Shown here: positions 9,890 through 21,990 of the stretch, piece after piece
Position numbering within the stretch: the stretch's first letter is position 1
Layout: the number at the start of each line of letters is the position of its first letter
Assembly (NCBI GenBank): GCA_025766275.1
Contig: JAFKAC010000064.1
Coordinates: forward strand, 62,001 to 126,000
Reading direction: 5' to 3'
Length of the DNA stretch: 64,000 nt
From: Lactarius indigo
Lineage: Eukaryota > Basidiomycota > Agaricomycetes > Russulales > Russulaceae
Translations under genes and position numbers: made by a program
Notes under the pieces: model-generated
What the model was told of the DNA's origin: nothing
What the model saw: the letters and a program-made list of their open reading frames with translations, nothing else
Databases searched by the model: none

Positions 9890-11832
9890 TCCTTCTTCCA
9901 CAACTGTTGGAGGATAATGTCTTTAACATCATCCGATTCTCCCGCTACTCCATTGAGCCAGTCACTGGCGTGCTGTTGAGGGGGGACTTCTTGGGCCGCC
10001 CTGGTAGCGACTTCGGGTTCTTGTTGATGATAGTCGGTGTCAATGTACCGACTGGTGGATGTTTGGGATTGATAATCCCTTCATGGTTGTCTGCAATCAC
10101 AGGCCATGTGTCCGTCCTTTCCACAATTGTAACAAGTGACTGGCCTTTGGTTATTACGTCCTCCACCTCTTTGTAGGAATCCTCCTCAAGGTCGATATGG
10201 GGGGCGAGGAGCGAGTATGTCTTCTGCTCCTGTTAGTCGTCCTCTAATGTGATCTGCAGATGTGTCCATCGCATTTGGGTCTCGTGGGAGGTTTCTAGGC
10301 TGCCAGGAACTTCTTGGTGGCCCCTGCCAGGGGCACTGTCATTGCATTTGCAACCTTTCTTGCTTCTGTGGCGCTCCCTTGTTAAGCATCGCTTTGAGAT
10401 GCATATATTGTTGCTGGCGGGTAGTGGCCGCTTCCTTCCATTCGCGGTAGTCTTGTGGGGAGTCGAGGGTGTATACTTTGGAGTATAGGTCAGTGGGTAA
10501 TCCACTTGCAAACAGGTTGAGTGTCTGGGGGTCGTTAAGCCGGTAATGTGCGCGTCGCACTAGTTGTTCAAATTGAGTACAATACTCATCTAAGTTACCC
10601 CCAATCATCTTGAGCCCTTTTCTTAATTCGTATTGGGCTTGTTCCTGTTCCATTGTATTTCTGAAGCGCTGCATGAAACTGCGCGTAACTTCGTTCCATA
10701 GTCCTTCGCTTGTTCGGGGTATTCCTGTTTGTATTTGACCATTGAGCCAGGTGAGCATTGCCAACACCCATTCGCTGACGTTGACGCCCTTGATGTAGGA
10801 TAGGAAAACGAGGGCTCGTCAGTTTGGTGTGGCCATGATGCCTTCATCTGCGTTCATGCCCCAGTAGACATGCCATTGAGTAAGGAATGCCTCGACTTTT
10901 GCGTGTTCTCCGTCAAACACTGTGGGTGCTTCACCAGCTAGTTTACTGTTCGGAGGGGGGGCAACGGGACCTGCACCTGGTAATCCTCCTCCCGGGTGTC
11001 CTCCTCCTGGTGGCCCTCCTGGAAATCCTCCAGGGAACCCTCCGAATCCCGATCCTCGGGGTGGGGGTCCTCCTCCTGGCAAATCGCCAGGGGGTCCTCC
11101 TCCACCGCTGGGAGGATCAGCTACGTCTGGTCCAATGGCGCGATGAATTGCTATGTCATCGTCCGTCATTCGGTGACCGGTGTATGGGTTGATAGGAGCC
11201 AGATTGGCTCGCAATTCTTCCGCAATGCATCTTTGTTCTTCTAGGGCTATTTGATCCCTTGCTTCGGTGGTGAGCTGTACTTCCTCTTGTGTGATGGTGG
11301 CTGTTGCCATTGCAACTGCTGGGCTGCGAACGTGGATTATTTCTGGTTCGGGTTGATGAATAGTTAGGGACTCAGTTCGTTGTATGATGTGTTCGCCAAT
11401 AGCTCCTAGGCTGGCTTCTTCGGCTGGCATATCTTCTCAGCTTGGTGATTGTTGACTATTGGAAGCTTCTTCCCCACTAATTCCTTCGTTGGTGTGTTCC
11501 TGCGCTTGTCCGTCAATAGGACCGTAGTCTGCGCGGCTGTTGAGTTCCCACGCGTCAATGTTGCAATTGTAATTTCTCCCTGCTGGTCGTACGATATCCC
11601 AGCGATGATCTATAGGGTTCCAAGTAACCTCGGTCCAACAAAGGTGCTCGAAATTGAACTCAACGGGTCGAAAACGGTTTGGACCGTTGAACTCCACAAA
11701 GTATCCTGTGTCTTCTCTTCGTTCTCTCCACTGGGCCACTCCCAAGAATCTTGTTGGTATGTTACGATCTCCTCGTCGTTCAATATGGTAGGGACGGAAA
11801 GACGTCCACTGATCTCTGGTCGAGTACGCCAC
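9871..11832 (-). pseudogene. Gag of F (five TGA stops)
   Basis: GTG start at 11832. The single frame to the terminal TGA at 9871-9873 encodes the N-domain (STRDQWTSFRPY..), TITQEE.. helical stretch, Gly/Pro linker, capsid core (FLTQWHVYWGMN, MLTWLNGQIQTG, LFASGLPTDLY) and a CCHC knuckle region. Nonsense codons are at 11437, 10819, 10339, 10186 and 10081 (low coordinate of each). At four of the five the C relative has Arg or fits CGA; all are TGA. Ends KEGFQDA. Confidence 0.88.
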
Positions 11833-11852
11833 GATGAAGATCTTGGTCTTAA

Positions 11853-12330
11853 TGTTACGCTCCACCGGTGTCAGTCCGACTTGGACTTGAAGAAGGCGTA
11901 ATCAACTTAGTGGAAGTCAGGCGAATGGGGAACACGTGTCAACCCAACGCGAGCTGAACAGGGGCACGCTGGCACACACTGCAGCTGAAAGGAAGAAGTA
12001 CTATCCCTTGGTGGATAGAAGCGGAGGCACACTTAGTTCAGAGACTAAGGCAGGCAAGAGACGAGTCAATGGATGGATTGAAGAAGACCAAGATGGGGAC
12101 TCTTGGTCTTCCGGAGCGATTACTTATACAGTTACGCGCAGGCTTTGAAGCGCCGCTAGAACAACAAGAAACCAGTAGCGTAACTAGCTTGAACCCTAGT
12201 ACAGCTATCCTAGGAATGAGTCATACACGAGCCACAATCACATGTGTACTACTATGCTGACTGATACAATGTAAGTGTCCATGACTAATACTGAGTCGGT
12301 CCGTAGTCATAACCGGTTGTGAACGTAACA
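11853..12330 (-). repeat. 5' LTR of F (478 bp) with promoter
   Basis: On the - strand TATAAGTA starts at 12128 and ATCTTGGTCTT at 12094, 34 nt downstream. A TGACTCA box is at 12217-12223. The primer site AAGACCAAGAT is at 11840-11850. Confidence 0.93.
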
Positions 12331-13119
12331 CTATTGGACCCGACCAGGGTGATCCTCCATCAGGAGATGGACTGAGGCAAGGATTGCCGCTTGACCCTCC
12401 GCCAGGATGGGGAGGACCCCCAGAAGGGGATTTCCCTTGACGACCGGGTGGAGGAGGAAACCCACCGGACCTTCCAAACAACCCGCCAGATGGAGGACCA
12501 CCAGGCGGAGGTGGAGGTGGAGGCCAACCCGGCGGAGGAGGAGGAGGGCATGGGCACGAAAAATTTACCGGTGAACCCCCCACTATTTTCGATGGAGATC
12601 GTACTAAGGTTGACTCGTTCCTCACGCAATGGCACGTGTACTGGGGCATGAACCTTGACACCTCCGTCATGCGCAACGACTACTGGCGAAGCCTTCTTTT
12701 TCTCTCTTACATCAAAGGGGTATTGGTCAGCGAATGGGTACTGTCATACCTCAAGTGGCTCAACCGACAAATACAACGAGGAATAGACCAACATACGCGA
12801 GATCTGTGGAACGCGGTAGCAGAGGGGTTCAACCAAAGGTTTGTTAACACCCTCGAGCGAGAACAAGCTCAAGCGCTTCTAAGGAAGGGAATCAAGATGA
12901 CCGATGGGGACATTGACAAATACATCAACGAGTTCGAAGAAGCCGCCAGGAAAGCAGGATATCGCCTCAACGACCCACAAACCATCGACCTATTCACCAA
13001 GGGGTTGCCCAAGAAGTTGTATGAAAAAACCTACGATCTAGACGAGCCAGAAACGTTCGATGAGTGGAAGCGAGCGACGCTTCGCCGACAACGCAATTAC
13101 ATCCATGTCCAAGCAAGGG
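12331..13119 (+). pseudogene. Gag of E, part 2 (capsid core)
   Basis: It starts with the second copy of the CTATT duplication and continues the frame broken at 4624 (GPDQGDPPSG). It contains the Pro/Gly linker and the Retrotrans_gag core (FLTQWHVYWGMN, LLFLSYIKGV, WLNRQIQRG, LFTKGLPKKLY, RRQRNYIHVQAR). A TGA at 12438-12440 falls where relative M has Arg. It is cut at 13119 by element C, with the AAGGG duplication. Confidence 0.9.
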
Positions 13120-13621
13120 TGTTACGCTCCACCGGTGTTAGTCCGACTTGGACTCTGAAGAGGCATAATCGACTTAGCGAAAGTCAGGCGAATGGGGACC
13201 ACTTGTCAACCCAATGCGAGCTGAACAGGGGCACACCGGCACACACTGCAGCTGATTGAAGAAGTACTATCCCTTGGTCGGATAGAAGTGGAAGCACCTT
13301 TAGTCAGAGACTAATGGTAGACAGAATACGAGTCAAGTGGTGGATTGAAGAAGACCAAGATGGGGACTCTTGGTCTTCCGGAGTGACTACTTATACAGAT
13401 ACGCGCGGGCTTTAAAGCGCTGCTGGAATGGTAAGTGACCAATAGCGTAACTAGCTCGAACCCTAGTACAGCTATCCTAGGAATGAGTCATACACGAGTC
13501 ACAATCACATGTGAACTACTTATGCTGACTGATACGAAGTAAGAGTCCATGACTAATATCAATATCGGACCGTAGTCATAACCAGTCATGAGTAGTGAGT
13601 CATCAAGTCCGTTCCGTAAAA
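13120..13621 (-). repeat. 3' LTR of C (502 bp)
   Basis: The left copy. Its outermost internal base is mutated (expected CGTAACA, here CGTAAAA on the + strand). The purine tract TGAAAAGGGGGTGA is at 13622-13635. Confidence 0.9.
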
Positions 13622-14006
13622 TCACCCCCTTTTCAGGAGTGAGGCCCACCTCACTAATCCGCAACGGATTCCTGTCTCATCCATTCTGCTTCATCTTCCA
13701 TCCTTGCCAATATGTTAGCGCGCTCCAACCGATAGAGACTGTCCTTCTTATCTGCGACCACCATCTCCCTCTCCATCTGCAACTGTCGAATCCGCTTCTC
13801 CAATTGGTCTTCGGCGAAAGCGAACTGCCGAAATCGGCGCAGTTCTTGAGTGAGAGTGACGTCCCCAATGCACATTAGTAGAAGGTCAGTGGGATGTTGG
13901 TCACGGAGCATGAAATACTCCTCGTGGGGAATGAATGCGCGATTGTTTTTTGGGAGATGAGGGGTGGCGTAGAGGGGTTTCCCATAGAGGAAGCCCGACC
14001 TGGGAG

Positions 14007-14855
14007 CTAGTCCGAGTACGAAGGGGTCTCCTCCGCGGATAACCTGTACATGGGATGCTTGTACCATTGGTCCATTGGGGAGCTTGATCGGGAATGGAAT
14101 GTAATCGGGTCCTCGATTGACCCAGAACCCTTCAGGGACGATGGCCCTGGTTGCTGGGTCTCGTTCCCCCATTGGTGTATAACGAGCCGCTTGTGCCACG
14201 GCGACTCGTCCTCTGTGTATAGGCCCCCCCGCTGCGTCGACGAGGTAGGGAGTGGTGGCTGGATCTTCAGCGTAGAATTCATGGTTAAGGAATGCATGCC
14301 TGATGGGGTAATGGTCTCCAAGCTCGTCTTCATCCTCATCTTCGTCCAGTACTCCCTCCGCTCCTTCATCATTCGGCATCGGCAGGCGGCGATATGCAGT
14401 TGCTCCTGCTGCCACCGCACCACCGTCTCCTTCCATTCTTGTTCGTACTTCTTCATGGCATCGGGTGGTTTCACTGCGTGGGACAGCTGCTTGAAGCCAA
14501 AAGAGTTCGTCTTCCGTGAGGAAGACTTCGGGCTCACCAGTGTCTGGGTTTGTGAGGGCGTACATTGGCGGAGGTGCTGGTTGAGTTGCTGCTGGATCGT
14601 CGTCGAGAGTTCCCTGTATGGGCACAGGGAATCGTTGCAGTGTCTGGTGCAGTTCTTCACTAGTGATAGGGCCATCTTCCTCATGCTGCATGGAGGTACG
14701 GCCTCCTCCTTCAGTTCTAGTGGCTGTGGTGTCATTGGTGGAGTTGGGGTCAACAAGCGTGGCGGAGGAGTCATTGACAAGGGTAGAGAGGAGTGCAAGC
14801 TGGTCATTGCGTCGAGTAGAGGACATGGAGTGAATGGAAGATGGGGACTTATCAC
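14007..14855 (-). CDS. Overlapping +1 ORF of C (candidate second product)
   Basis: About 283 codons open in the +1 frame of pol over the post-chromodomain region. It shares FKQLSHAV, EQEWKETVVRWQQEQLH, ERREYW, KGSGSIEDPITF and SRSSSP with the ORF of F, whereas the pol frame here encodes a poorly conserved acidic linker. Confidence 0.4.
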   Translation of the reverse strand: MISPHLPFTPCPLLDAMTSLHSSLPLSMTPPPRLLTPTPPMTPQPLELKEEAVPPCSMRKMALSLVKNCTRHCNDSLCPYRELSTTIQQQLNQHLRQCTPSQTQTLVSPKSSSRKTNSFGFKQLSHAVKPPDAMKKYEQEWKETVVRWQQEQLHIAACRCRMMKERREYWTKMRMKTSLETITPSGMHSLTMNSTLKIQPPLPTSSTQRGGLYTEDESPWHKRLVIHQWGNETQQPGPSSLKGSGSIEDPITFHSRSSSPMDQWYKHPMYRLSAEETPSYSD

Positions 14856-16820
14856 GACAGAGGGTCCTCCTTATATGCGTTTCCCAGTCGGGGTTAGAAT
14901 GTTTGAATTCCTGAACGGCTTCGTCAGCAAATACATCATCCTTATCTATCCATTGGTTATCTGAGTCAGGATAACCCTTCCATTTGACAAGGTATTGGAG
15001 CCGACGTCTTCTGCCGAATCGCCGAGAGTCTAGAATCTTCTCGACCTTGTATTCTTCTTCATTATCGACCAAATCAGGTGGTGGGCGCTGATAGTTTGGT
15101 CCGTGCGTGGGTGTTTCACGATAAGGTGTGAGAAGATCTATGTGGAATACATCGTGGATGCTCCACTGCGTGGGAAGTTCGAGACGATAGTTGACAGGGG
15201 ACATCACCTGGATGATCCTGAATGGTCCATGTCGTTTGGCCGCTAATTTTGCGGTTGGCTGGTGTGTGCGTAAGTGGCGTCCTTCGAGCCATACGAGATC
15301 TCCTTCTTTGAACTTGGGCGTATCTTTGTGTTTGATCCAGGACTTTTGTGCCCGTAGCATACAGGAGAAGGCACGCTGTCGTGCCTGTTTGAATTGATCC
15401 AGTCTTAGCGATACTTGCGGGATAGGGGACGGTCTATCGGTCCAATCAGCATGGGGATTGAACCCTGATAAGAGAAAGAAGGGGGACTCCCGCGTGGTTT
15501 CATTAGGCCAGTTGTTATGCGTGAATTCTGCCATAGGCAGATAACGGACCCAGTCATCCTGTTGTTCATTTACCCAAAAACGGAGGTATTGTTCCAGCCA
15601 TTGATTTGTTCGTTCTGATTGGCCGTCGGTTCTGGGGTGATAAGCAGTCGAGATGTTTTGACTGATGCCAAGAATTTTGCATATCTCCTGCATAAACTTG
15701 GAAGTGAAGCGGGGATCTCAATCACTGATAACACGCGAGGGGAGTCCAAATCGAGGGAAGACATGGGATACATACAAGGCGGCCGTTCCTTCTGCGGTTA
15801 TCTCTTCGTTGCAGGGAATAAAGATGGCTGCTTTAGTGCAGTCGTGGTCTGTTACGGTTAGAATAGAGTCGTAGCCGCAGGAAGGAGGGAGTTTGGTGAT
15901 AAAGTCCACCACGACGGTCTCGAATGGTAGGGCTTCTGGTTTGGGATAGATGGGCTGCAGGGGTGCTCTGATAGGTTGGAGGTTGACTTTGTGTCGTTGG
16001 CATTCTGCACAACCTCTGACGTAATCCGTGACATCGTTTTTCATCTGTGGCCACCAATAGTGTCGTTCGGTAAGTTGAAGAGTGCGTTTGATACCTGGAT
16101 GGCCGTAAACGGGAGAGTCATGGTGGGCAGCTATAATGGTGCGTTTGTCGTGAATTCCACCGGTGACCACTCGGCATCCATCTTTGTACCATGTTCCTTC
16201 GATGTCCTTTAGCTTATGAGCGTCGACCCAAGGCTTCAACTTAGCTGTATCCTGTTCATAAATAGGGTGTTCCGGAGTCATTTCTGCTGGTAGAATCTCG
16301 GGTCTCCAATGCGGATGTTGTGGTTCTTCCAGGATAGTAGCACGGGCAAAGACACTTTCGGGTAGCACCGTAACTCCTTCGTTGTCGTTTTCTCCTTGAT
16401 CGTAGTCTGGTCTTCGTGACAGAGCGTCAGCGCATCCGTTGGAAGTTCCCTTGATGTGATGAATCTCGAAATCGTATTCGGAGAGTTCAAGTACTTCCCT
16501 GGCTACGTGTCTGCTAATCTTTTGTGGCGATTTCCAGTATTGTAGATTGAGATGGTCGGAGAATACCTTGATCTTGTGGGGAGAGCCCGCTAAGAGGGGC
16601 CTCCAATGGCAGAAGGCTTTGACAATTGCTAGAAGTTCGAGGTCATAGATGTCATAGTTCCGTTCAGCTGTGTTAAGGGTGGATGAGTAGTAGCCTATGG
16701 GGTGTCGCTTGCCATCTGCTTTGCGCTGAAGGAGGACAGCTCCTGTGGCAAATCCTGATGCATCGACTTCCAGTTCGAATTGTTGTGTGAGGTCCGGGTG
16801 TGTGAGGACAGGTTCGCTGG

Positions 16821-17358
16821 TGTCACGTTTCGACTCGGGACCCTTACTGTACCGGTTGCAACTACGGCGGTAAGGTAGATTAGTTGTGGACTTACTTACG
16901 GTGATACGGTGGTGCGATAGGCGATTACGATTGATAGCTGACTGAGTGGTACCTCGATGACTCGATACTAGTACAGGTACTAGTAGTATTAGTTTTGCGT
17001 GGCTTTTGCGATACATTGGATGCTATTTTACTGTGACTCATAGCAGCGCTTGTAAGCCTGCTTGACTTGTATTTAACCTGTCTTGTGAAGACCAAGATAC
17101 GCCATCTTGGTCTTCTTGAATCGTCACTTGTGTTCTCTTTTATCTCTCTCTCTCTTTCTCTTCCTCTTCTCTAAGTTCACCAAGTTCGCATTCGACTCTA
17201 TTGTGACCAAGTACAAGCAATCAAGACTTGCCAGTGTACCTTTGTGTATTCACCTGGGCAAGGACATGGACCTTCGCGTCGTCATGTTGGCATATTTGCT
17301 GAGTTGTTACTACCCTTAAAACGAGCTCAAGTCGAGCTGACGTTGTGACGGCGTTACA
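16821..17358 (+). repeat. Solo LTR of the A family in pol of C, TSD GCTGG
   Basis: 538 bp, TGTCACG..GCGTTACA, flanked by GCTGG (16816-16820 and 17359-17363). It matches the A1/A2 LTRs. A solo LTR is the product of LTR-LTR recombination that removes the internal part, so a full A-type element once sat here. Confidence 0.93.
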
Positions 17359-18971
17359 GCTGGTGATGAGGGTTTTGAGATCCTGGAACGCTTTTTCTTC
17401 TTCTATTCCCCAGCGCCATTCAACGTCCTTACATGTAAGTTTGTTAAGAGGTCGTGCTTTAGTTGCAAACCCTCGTATGAAGGGTCGGTAAAAATTGCAA
17501 AATCTGAGAAAAGAGCGGATGTCCTTAACTTTGGTAGGTGTGGGCCAATCCTTGATGCCGGAAATTTTGACGGGGTCCATACGTGTCACCCTCTTTTCAA
17601 GGATTACCCCCAGGTAATCCATGCGCGGGGAGTGGAAGAGGCACTTTTCGAGCTTATAGTATAAGTCGTGCTCCGCAGATACGCGGAGGACGTCCTTGAC
17701 AGCTTCAATGTGATCGGGTAGTGTATGATTAAGTCCTGTAGTGATGCCGATATCGTCCATGTAGACCCGGATGACGGTGCCCCATTTTTCGTGTTTTGCA
17801 ATGATGTCTCTGAAGATAAAGTTCATCATTGTCTGGAACATTGCCAGGGAATTGGTTAGGCCGAAAAACATCACCGTTGGTTTGAACAATCCATAACGCG
17901 TTTTAAACGCAGCTTTCTCCTCATCTCCTTCCTTGATACACACGTTGTTGTACCCCCATCTGACGTCAAGCTTGGTGTAAATATGAGCGTTGCTGAGGTC
18001 GGTAATGAGATCAGAGATGAGGGGAAGTGGGTATTGGTTGCGGATGGTGACCACATTGATCTTCCGGTAGTCTTGGACAGGTCGTAACTTCCCATCCTTC
18101 TTCTTGATAAAGAAGAAGGATGAGGCATATGGGGATTTAGAAGGTCATATATATCCCTTCTTTAGCTGTTCATTAATCCACTCACATAACTTTTTATCTT
18201 CTTCTTGCGTCATGGGGTATATCTTGCAGTCGATCGCATCAGCGGTTCCTGGTTTGAATTCGATGGCATGATCCCAGGGCCTGCTGGGCGGAAATCTATC
18301 CAACGCTTCTTCGCTGAAGAGATGTTCAAATTCTTGATATTCAGGGGGTAACTCAGCTTTAGTGACGTATTGTTGTGCGGCGATAGCGAGGTCTGTAGCG
18401 GTAGCTCAAATTCGGCATCCTTCTTCGAACTGTTGTCGTTGTTCATCTGTGATGACACAGGTATGTATTATTTCATAATCATCGTTCTGGACGGTAGCTG
18501 CTGCAACGACCGGCGTCACTTTAATATAAGGGTTGGTGGAACGAATGATAATAGGGAGCATATCTTCATGTATGGCGGCTTGTGACCATTTGATATGCGG
18601 GTCATAGATGGCGAGCCAAGGGTATCCTAATACGATATCCTCGTTGCCAATGTCTGTAATAAGGAAGCGGATTTCCTTATGGATGCCTTTAGTTTGGACA
18701 TCGACATCGGTATAATGAGTGATACGCCCTGATTTGTTTTCTGTGTTATCAATATTCCATATTTTCTTTGGGATGTCAAGTGGTTTGGTCCCAAGTCCCA
18801 TTCTTTTTGCGAAGGAGGGTTTCATGAAGCAATGAGTTGCTCCTGAGTCGACTAGTGCTCGTATGTCGGCCATTGTGTAACTGGTGCGGATCGATACTGG
18901 AACTCTCATAGAACGGTAGCGAGTCACGATTACACTGTTACAATTAACCACCCTCACCCAGGCCGATGGGT

Positions 18972-20930
18972 TCAGGCGTCCTGAAAACCCTCCTTTTTCC
19001 ACAGTTGTTGGAGGATAATGTCCTTTATGTCATCTGATTCTCTGGCTACTCCGTTGAGCCAATCGCTGGCGCGCTGTTGAGGGGGTACATCTTGAACCGC
19101 CCTGGTAGCGACTTCTGGTTCTTGCTGATGATAGTCAGTATCGACGTAGCGACTGGTTGATGCCTGCGGTTGGTAGCTTCCTCGTGGCTGCCTGCAATCG
19201 CGGGCCATGTGTCCGTCCTTTCCACAGCTATAGCAAGTGACTGGCCTTTGATTATTGCGTCCTCCTCCTCTCTGGAGGAACCCTCCTCTTGGTCAATATG
19301 GGGGACGGGGAGCGAGTATATCTTCTGCTCCTGCAAGTCGCCCTCGGATTCGATCTGCTGACGTGTCCATTGCGTTTGGGTCTTGGGGCAAATTTCTTGG
19401 TTGCCAGGAACTTCTGGGTGGTCCTTGCCACTGGCGCTGTTGATGTGGGCGTCCCTGTCCCTGTCCCGGGGAAACTCCTTTGTTAAGCACCGCTTTGAGA
19501 TGGAGGTATTGTTGCTGGCGAGTTGTAGCCGCTTCCTTCCATTCACGGTAGTTGCAGGGGTTGTCGAGGGTGTAGACCTTTTCGTATAGATCCTTTGGTA
19601 ATCCGCTGGCGAATAGGTCCAATGTTTGGGGATCATCAAGCCTGTACTGAGCGCGGCGTATTAACTGCTCAAACTGGGTGCAATACTCATCTAGATTGCC
19701 CCCGATCATTTTGACTCCTTTCTTGAGTTCATATTGAGCCTGCTCTTGCTCCATCGTATTACGGAAGCGCTGCATAAAGCTGCGTGTGACTTCGTTCCAT
19801 AGTCCTTCACTTGTACGGGGTATTCCAGCTTGTATCTGGCCGTTGAGCCAGGTGAGCATGGCTAACACCCATTCACTGACGTTGATGCCTTTGATATAAG
19901 AGAGAAAAAGTAGGGCACGTCGGTATGGAGTCACCATAATGCCTTCATCGGCGTTCATGCCCCAGTAGACATGCCATTGAGTGAGAAACACTTCAACTTT
20001 GGCGCGTTCTCCGTCAAACACTGTGGGTGCTTCGCCAGCTAATTTGTTACTTGGAGGAATGATAGGTCCTGCACCTGGTAATCCCCCTCCAGGATGTCCT
20101 CCTCCTGGTGGCCCACCCGGGAATCCTCCAGGGAATCCTTCAAATCCTGGTCCTCTCGATGGGGGTCCTCCTCCTCCTGGTAAGTCGTCAGGGGGTCCAC
20201 CTCCACCACTAGGAGGATCGGCTACGTCTGGTCCGATGGCGCGATGGATTGCTACATCGTCTTCAGTCATTCGATGACCGGTGTAAGGGTTGATGGGGGC
20301 CAGGTTGGCTCTGGATTCTTCTGCGATACGTCTTTGTTCTTCTAGGGCTATTTGATCCCTTGCTTCAGTGGTGAGTTGCAGTTCTTCCTGCGTAATAGTA
20401 GTGGTTGCCATTGCGACTGCTGGGCTGCGAATGTGGATTACTTCTGGTTCGGGTTGATGAATGGTGAGGGACTCAGTTCGTCGTATGATGTGATCACCAA
20501 TAGCTCCTAGACTGGCTTCTTCTGCTGGCGTTGTTCCTCTGCTCGGTGATTGACTTTCAGAGGCCTCTTCTCCGCTAATTCCTTCGTCTGTATGTTCTTG
20601 TGCTTGTCCGTCAATAGGACTGTAGTCTGCGCGGCTATTGAGTTCTTGCGTGTCGATGTTGCAATTGTAATTTCATCCTGCTGGTCGCACAATGTCCCAG
20701 CGGTGATCTATGGGATTCCAAGTAACCTCGACCCAACAGAGATGTTCGAAGTTGAACTCAATGGGTTGGAAACGGTTGGGACCGTTAAACTCTACGAAAT
20801 ATCCGGTATCTTCTCCTCATTCCCTCCACTGGGCTGCTCCCAGGAATCTTGTTGGTACGTTACGATCTCCTCGTCATTCAATGTAATAAGGACGGAAAGA
20901 CGTCCACTGGTCTCTGGTCGAGTATGCCAC
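18972..20930 (-). pseudogene. Gag of C
   Basis: GTG start at 20930. The N-domain is partly decayed: a TGA stands for Arg in WRERRED, and new ATGs replace ACG. From MATTTITQEE (20411) a long frame runs through the Gly/Pro linker and capsid core (FLTQWHVYWGMNAD, LTWLNGQIQAG, FASGLPKDLY) to a TGA at 19293-19295 (F has Arg). A CCHC knuckle follows (CYSCGKDGHMARDC), and the protein ends KKEGFQDA. The tail motif DDIKDIILQQLW is shared by all copies. Confidence 0.88.
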
Positions 20931-20950
20931 GATGAAGATCTTGGTCTTAA

Positions 20951-21452
20951 TGTTACGCTCCACCGGCATTAGTCTGACTTGGACTCTGAAGAGGCGTAAT
21001 CGACTTAGCGAAAGTCAGGCGAATGGGGACCACTTGTCAACCCAACGCGAGCTGAACAGGGGCACACCGGCACACACTGCAGCTGATTGAAGAAGTACTA
21101 TCCCTTGGTCGGATAGAAGTGGAAGCACCTTTAGTCAGAGACTAATGGTAGACAGAATACGAGTCAAGTGGTGGATTGAAGAAGACCAAGATGGGGACTC
21201 TTGGTCTTCCGGAGTGACTACTTATACAGATACGCGTGGGCTTTAAAGCGCCGCTGGAATGGTAAGTGACCAATAGCGTAACTAGCTCGAACCCTAGTAC
21301 AGCTATCCTAGGAATGAGTCATACACGAGTCACAATCACATGTGAACTACTTATGCTGACTGATACGAAGTAAGAGTCCATGACTAATATCAATATAGGA
21401 CCGTAGTCATAACCGGTCATGAGTAGTGAGTCATCAAGTCCGTTCCGTAACA
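20951..21452 (-). repeat. 5' LTR of C (502 bp) with promoter
   Basis: On the - strand TATAAGTA begins at 21226 and ATCTTGGTCTT at 21192 (34 nt). The primer site AAGACCAAGAT lies at 20938-20948 after a 2-nt spacer. Confidence 0.92.
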
Positions 21453-21990
21453 AAGGGTGGATGAATACAAGGACAACAAGCCAAAGAAAACGGGCAATGC
21501 TGGGTGGACTGTCCCCCAGAACCTGGCCAACCCATGGGCAATGGATACCTCTGCTGACCGAACAAAAGCAAGGCTAGCAGGGTCAGAAGAGATCGACTAC
21601 GGTAAACCACCATATACGAATCAACCCCCCTTTCCTCCAAGAGGAGGGCCAGGGGTTAGAGGTCGAGGAAGAGGAGGGTCGCGACGAGACCTAAGGACGG
21701 TGTTGTGCTATAATTGTAACGCGCCAGGCCATCTCTCATGAAATTGCCCCCATCCTAGACAACCATGACAGTGGCAGCCACAAAACCCCGGACCTTCTAA
21801 CGTCTGGGCAGCAGAGACCGACTACTACACGCAAGAACCCCTGCTAGCCCAGATACAGGTGGCCTCAACTAGTAAGACGGTGGAAGAACGCGCCAAGGAA
21901 TGGCTTACCGGAGTCGCCAACGTGCCGGACAAAGTAAAGGACCTGATATTGCAGGATCTGTGGGGAAAAGAGGGTTTTCGGAACGCCTGA
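21453..21990 (+). pseudogene. Gag of E, part 3 (zinc knuckle and C-terminus)
   Basis: It starts with the second AAGGG copy and continues VDEYKDNKPKK. It carries a CCHC knuckle (CYNCNAPGHLS-NC) in which the Arg before NC is a TGA (21739-21741); a second TGA at 21765-21767 also replaces Arg. It ends KEGFRNA-stop, overlapping the -1 slippery site at 21972-21978. Confidence 0.9.

Larger units (their letters stand above)
4625..12330 (-). mobile_element. Element F, complete Ty3/Gypsy chromovirus (7706 bp), TSD CTATT
   Basis: Both LTRs are 478 bp (4625-5102 and 11853-12330) and flanked by CTATT (4620-4624, 12331-12335). The internal region reads gag then pol on the - strand with no frameshift but ten in-frame TGA codons. 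The LTRs differ, by eye, at only five positions, all CpG transitions in the first ~80 bp. It is inserted in gag of E. Confidence 0.95.
13654..18990 (-). pseudogene. Pol of C, split by a solo LTR
   Basis: Entered at the slippery site 18984-18990. Protease DSGATHCF; RT with YMDDIG (about 17760); the frame is interrupted at 17359 by the solo LTR and resumes at 16820. RNase H EVDASGFATGAVLLQ; integrase (HHDSPVYGHPG, CAECQRHK, VDFITKLP, GQSERTNQW); chromodomain (LQYLVKWKGYPDSDNQW); C-terminal domain (YPIRHAFLNH.., PEGFWVNRGP.., YGKPLYATPH) ending at 13654. In-frame TGAs: 18406 (Trp in F), 18145 and 15718 (both Arg in relatives). Removing 543 bp (LTR plus one duplication) restores the frame exactly. 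Confidence 0.92.
13120..21452 (-). mobile_element. Element C, complete Ty3/Gypsy chromovirus with a solo LTR inside, TSD AAGGG
   Basis: LTRs of 502 bp at both ends, flanked by AAGGG (13115-13119, 21453-21457). Without the solo LTR and its duplication, the element is about 7.8 kb, like D and F. Gag and pol read on the - strand. The LTRs differ at about ten positions by eye, most in CpG context, so C looks older than D. It is inserted in gag of E. Confidence 0.95.
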
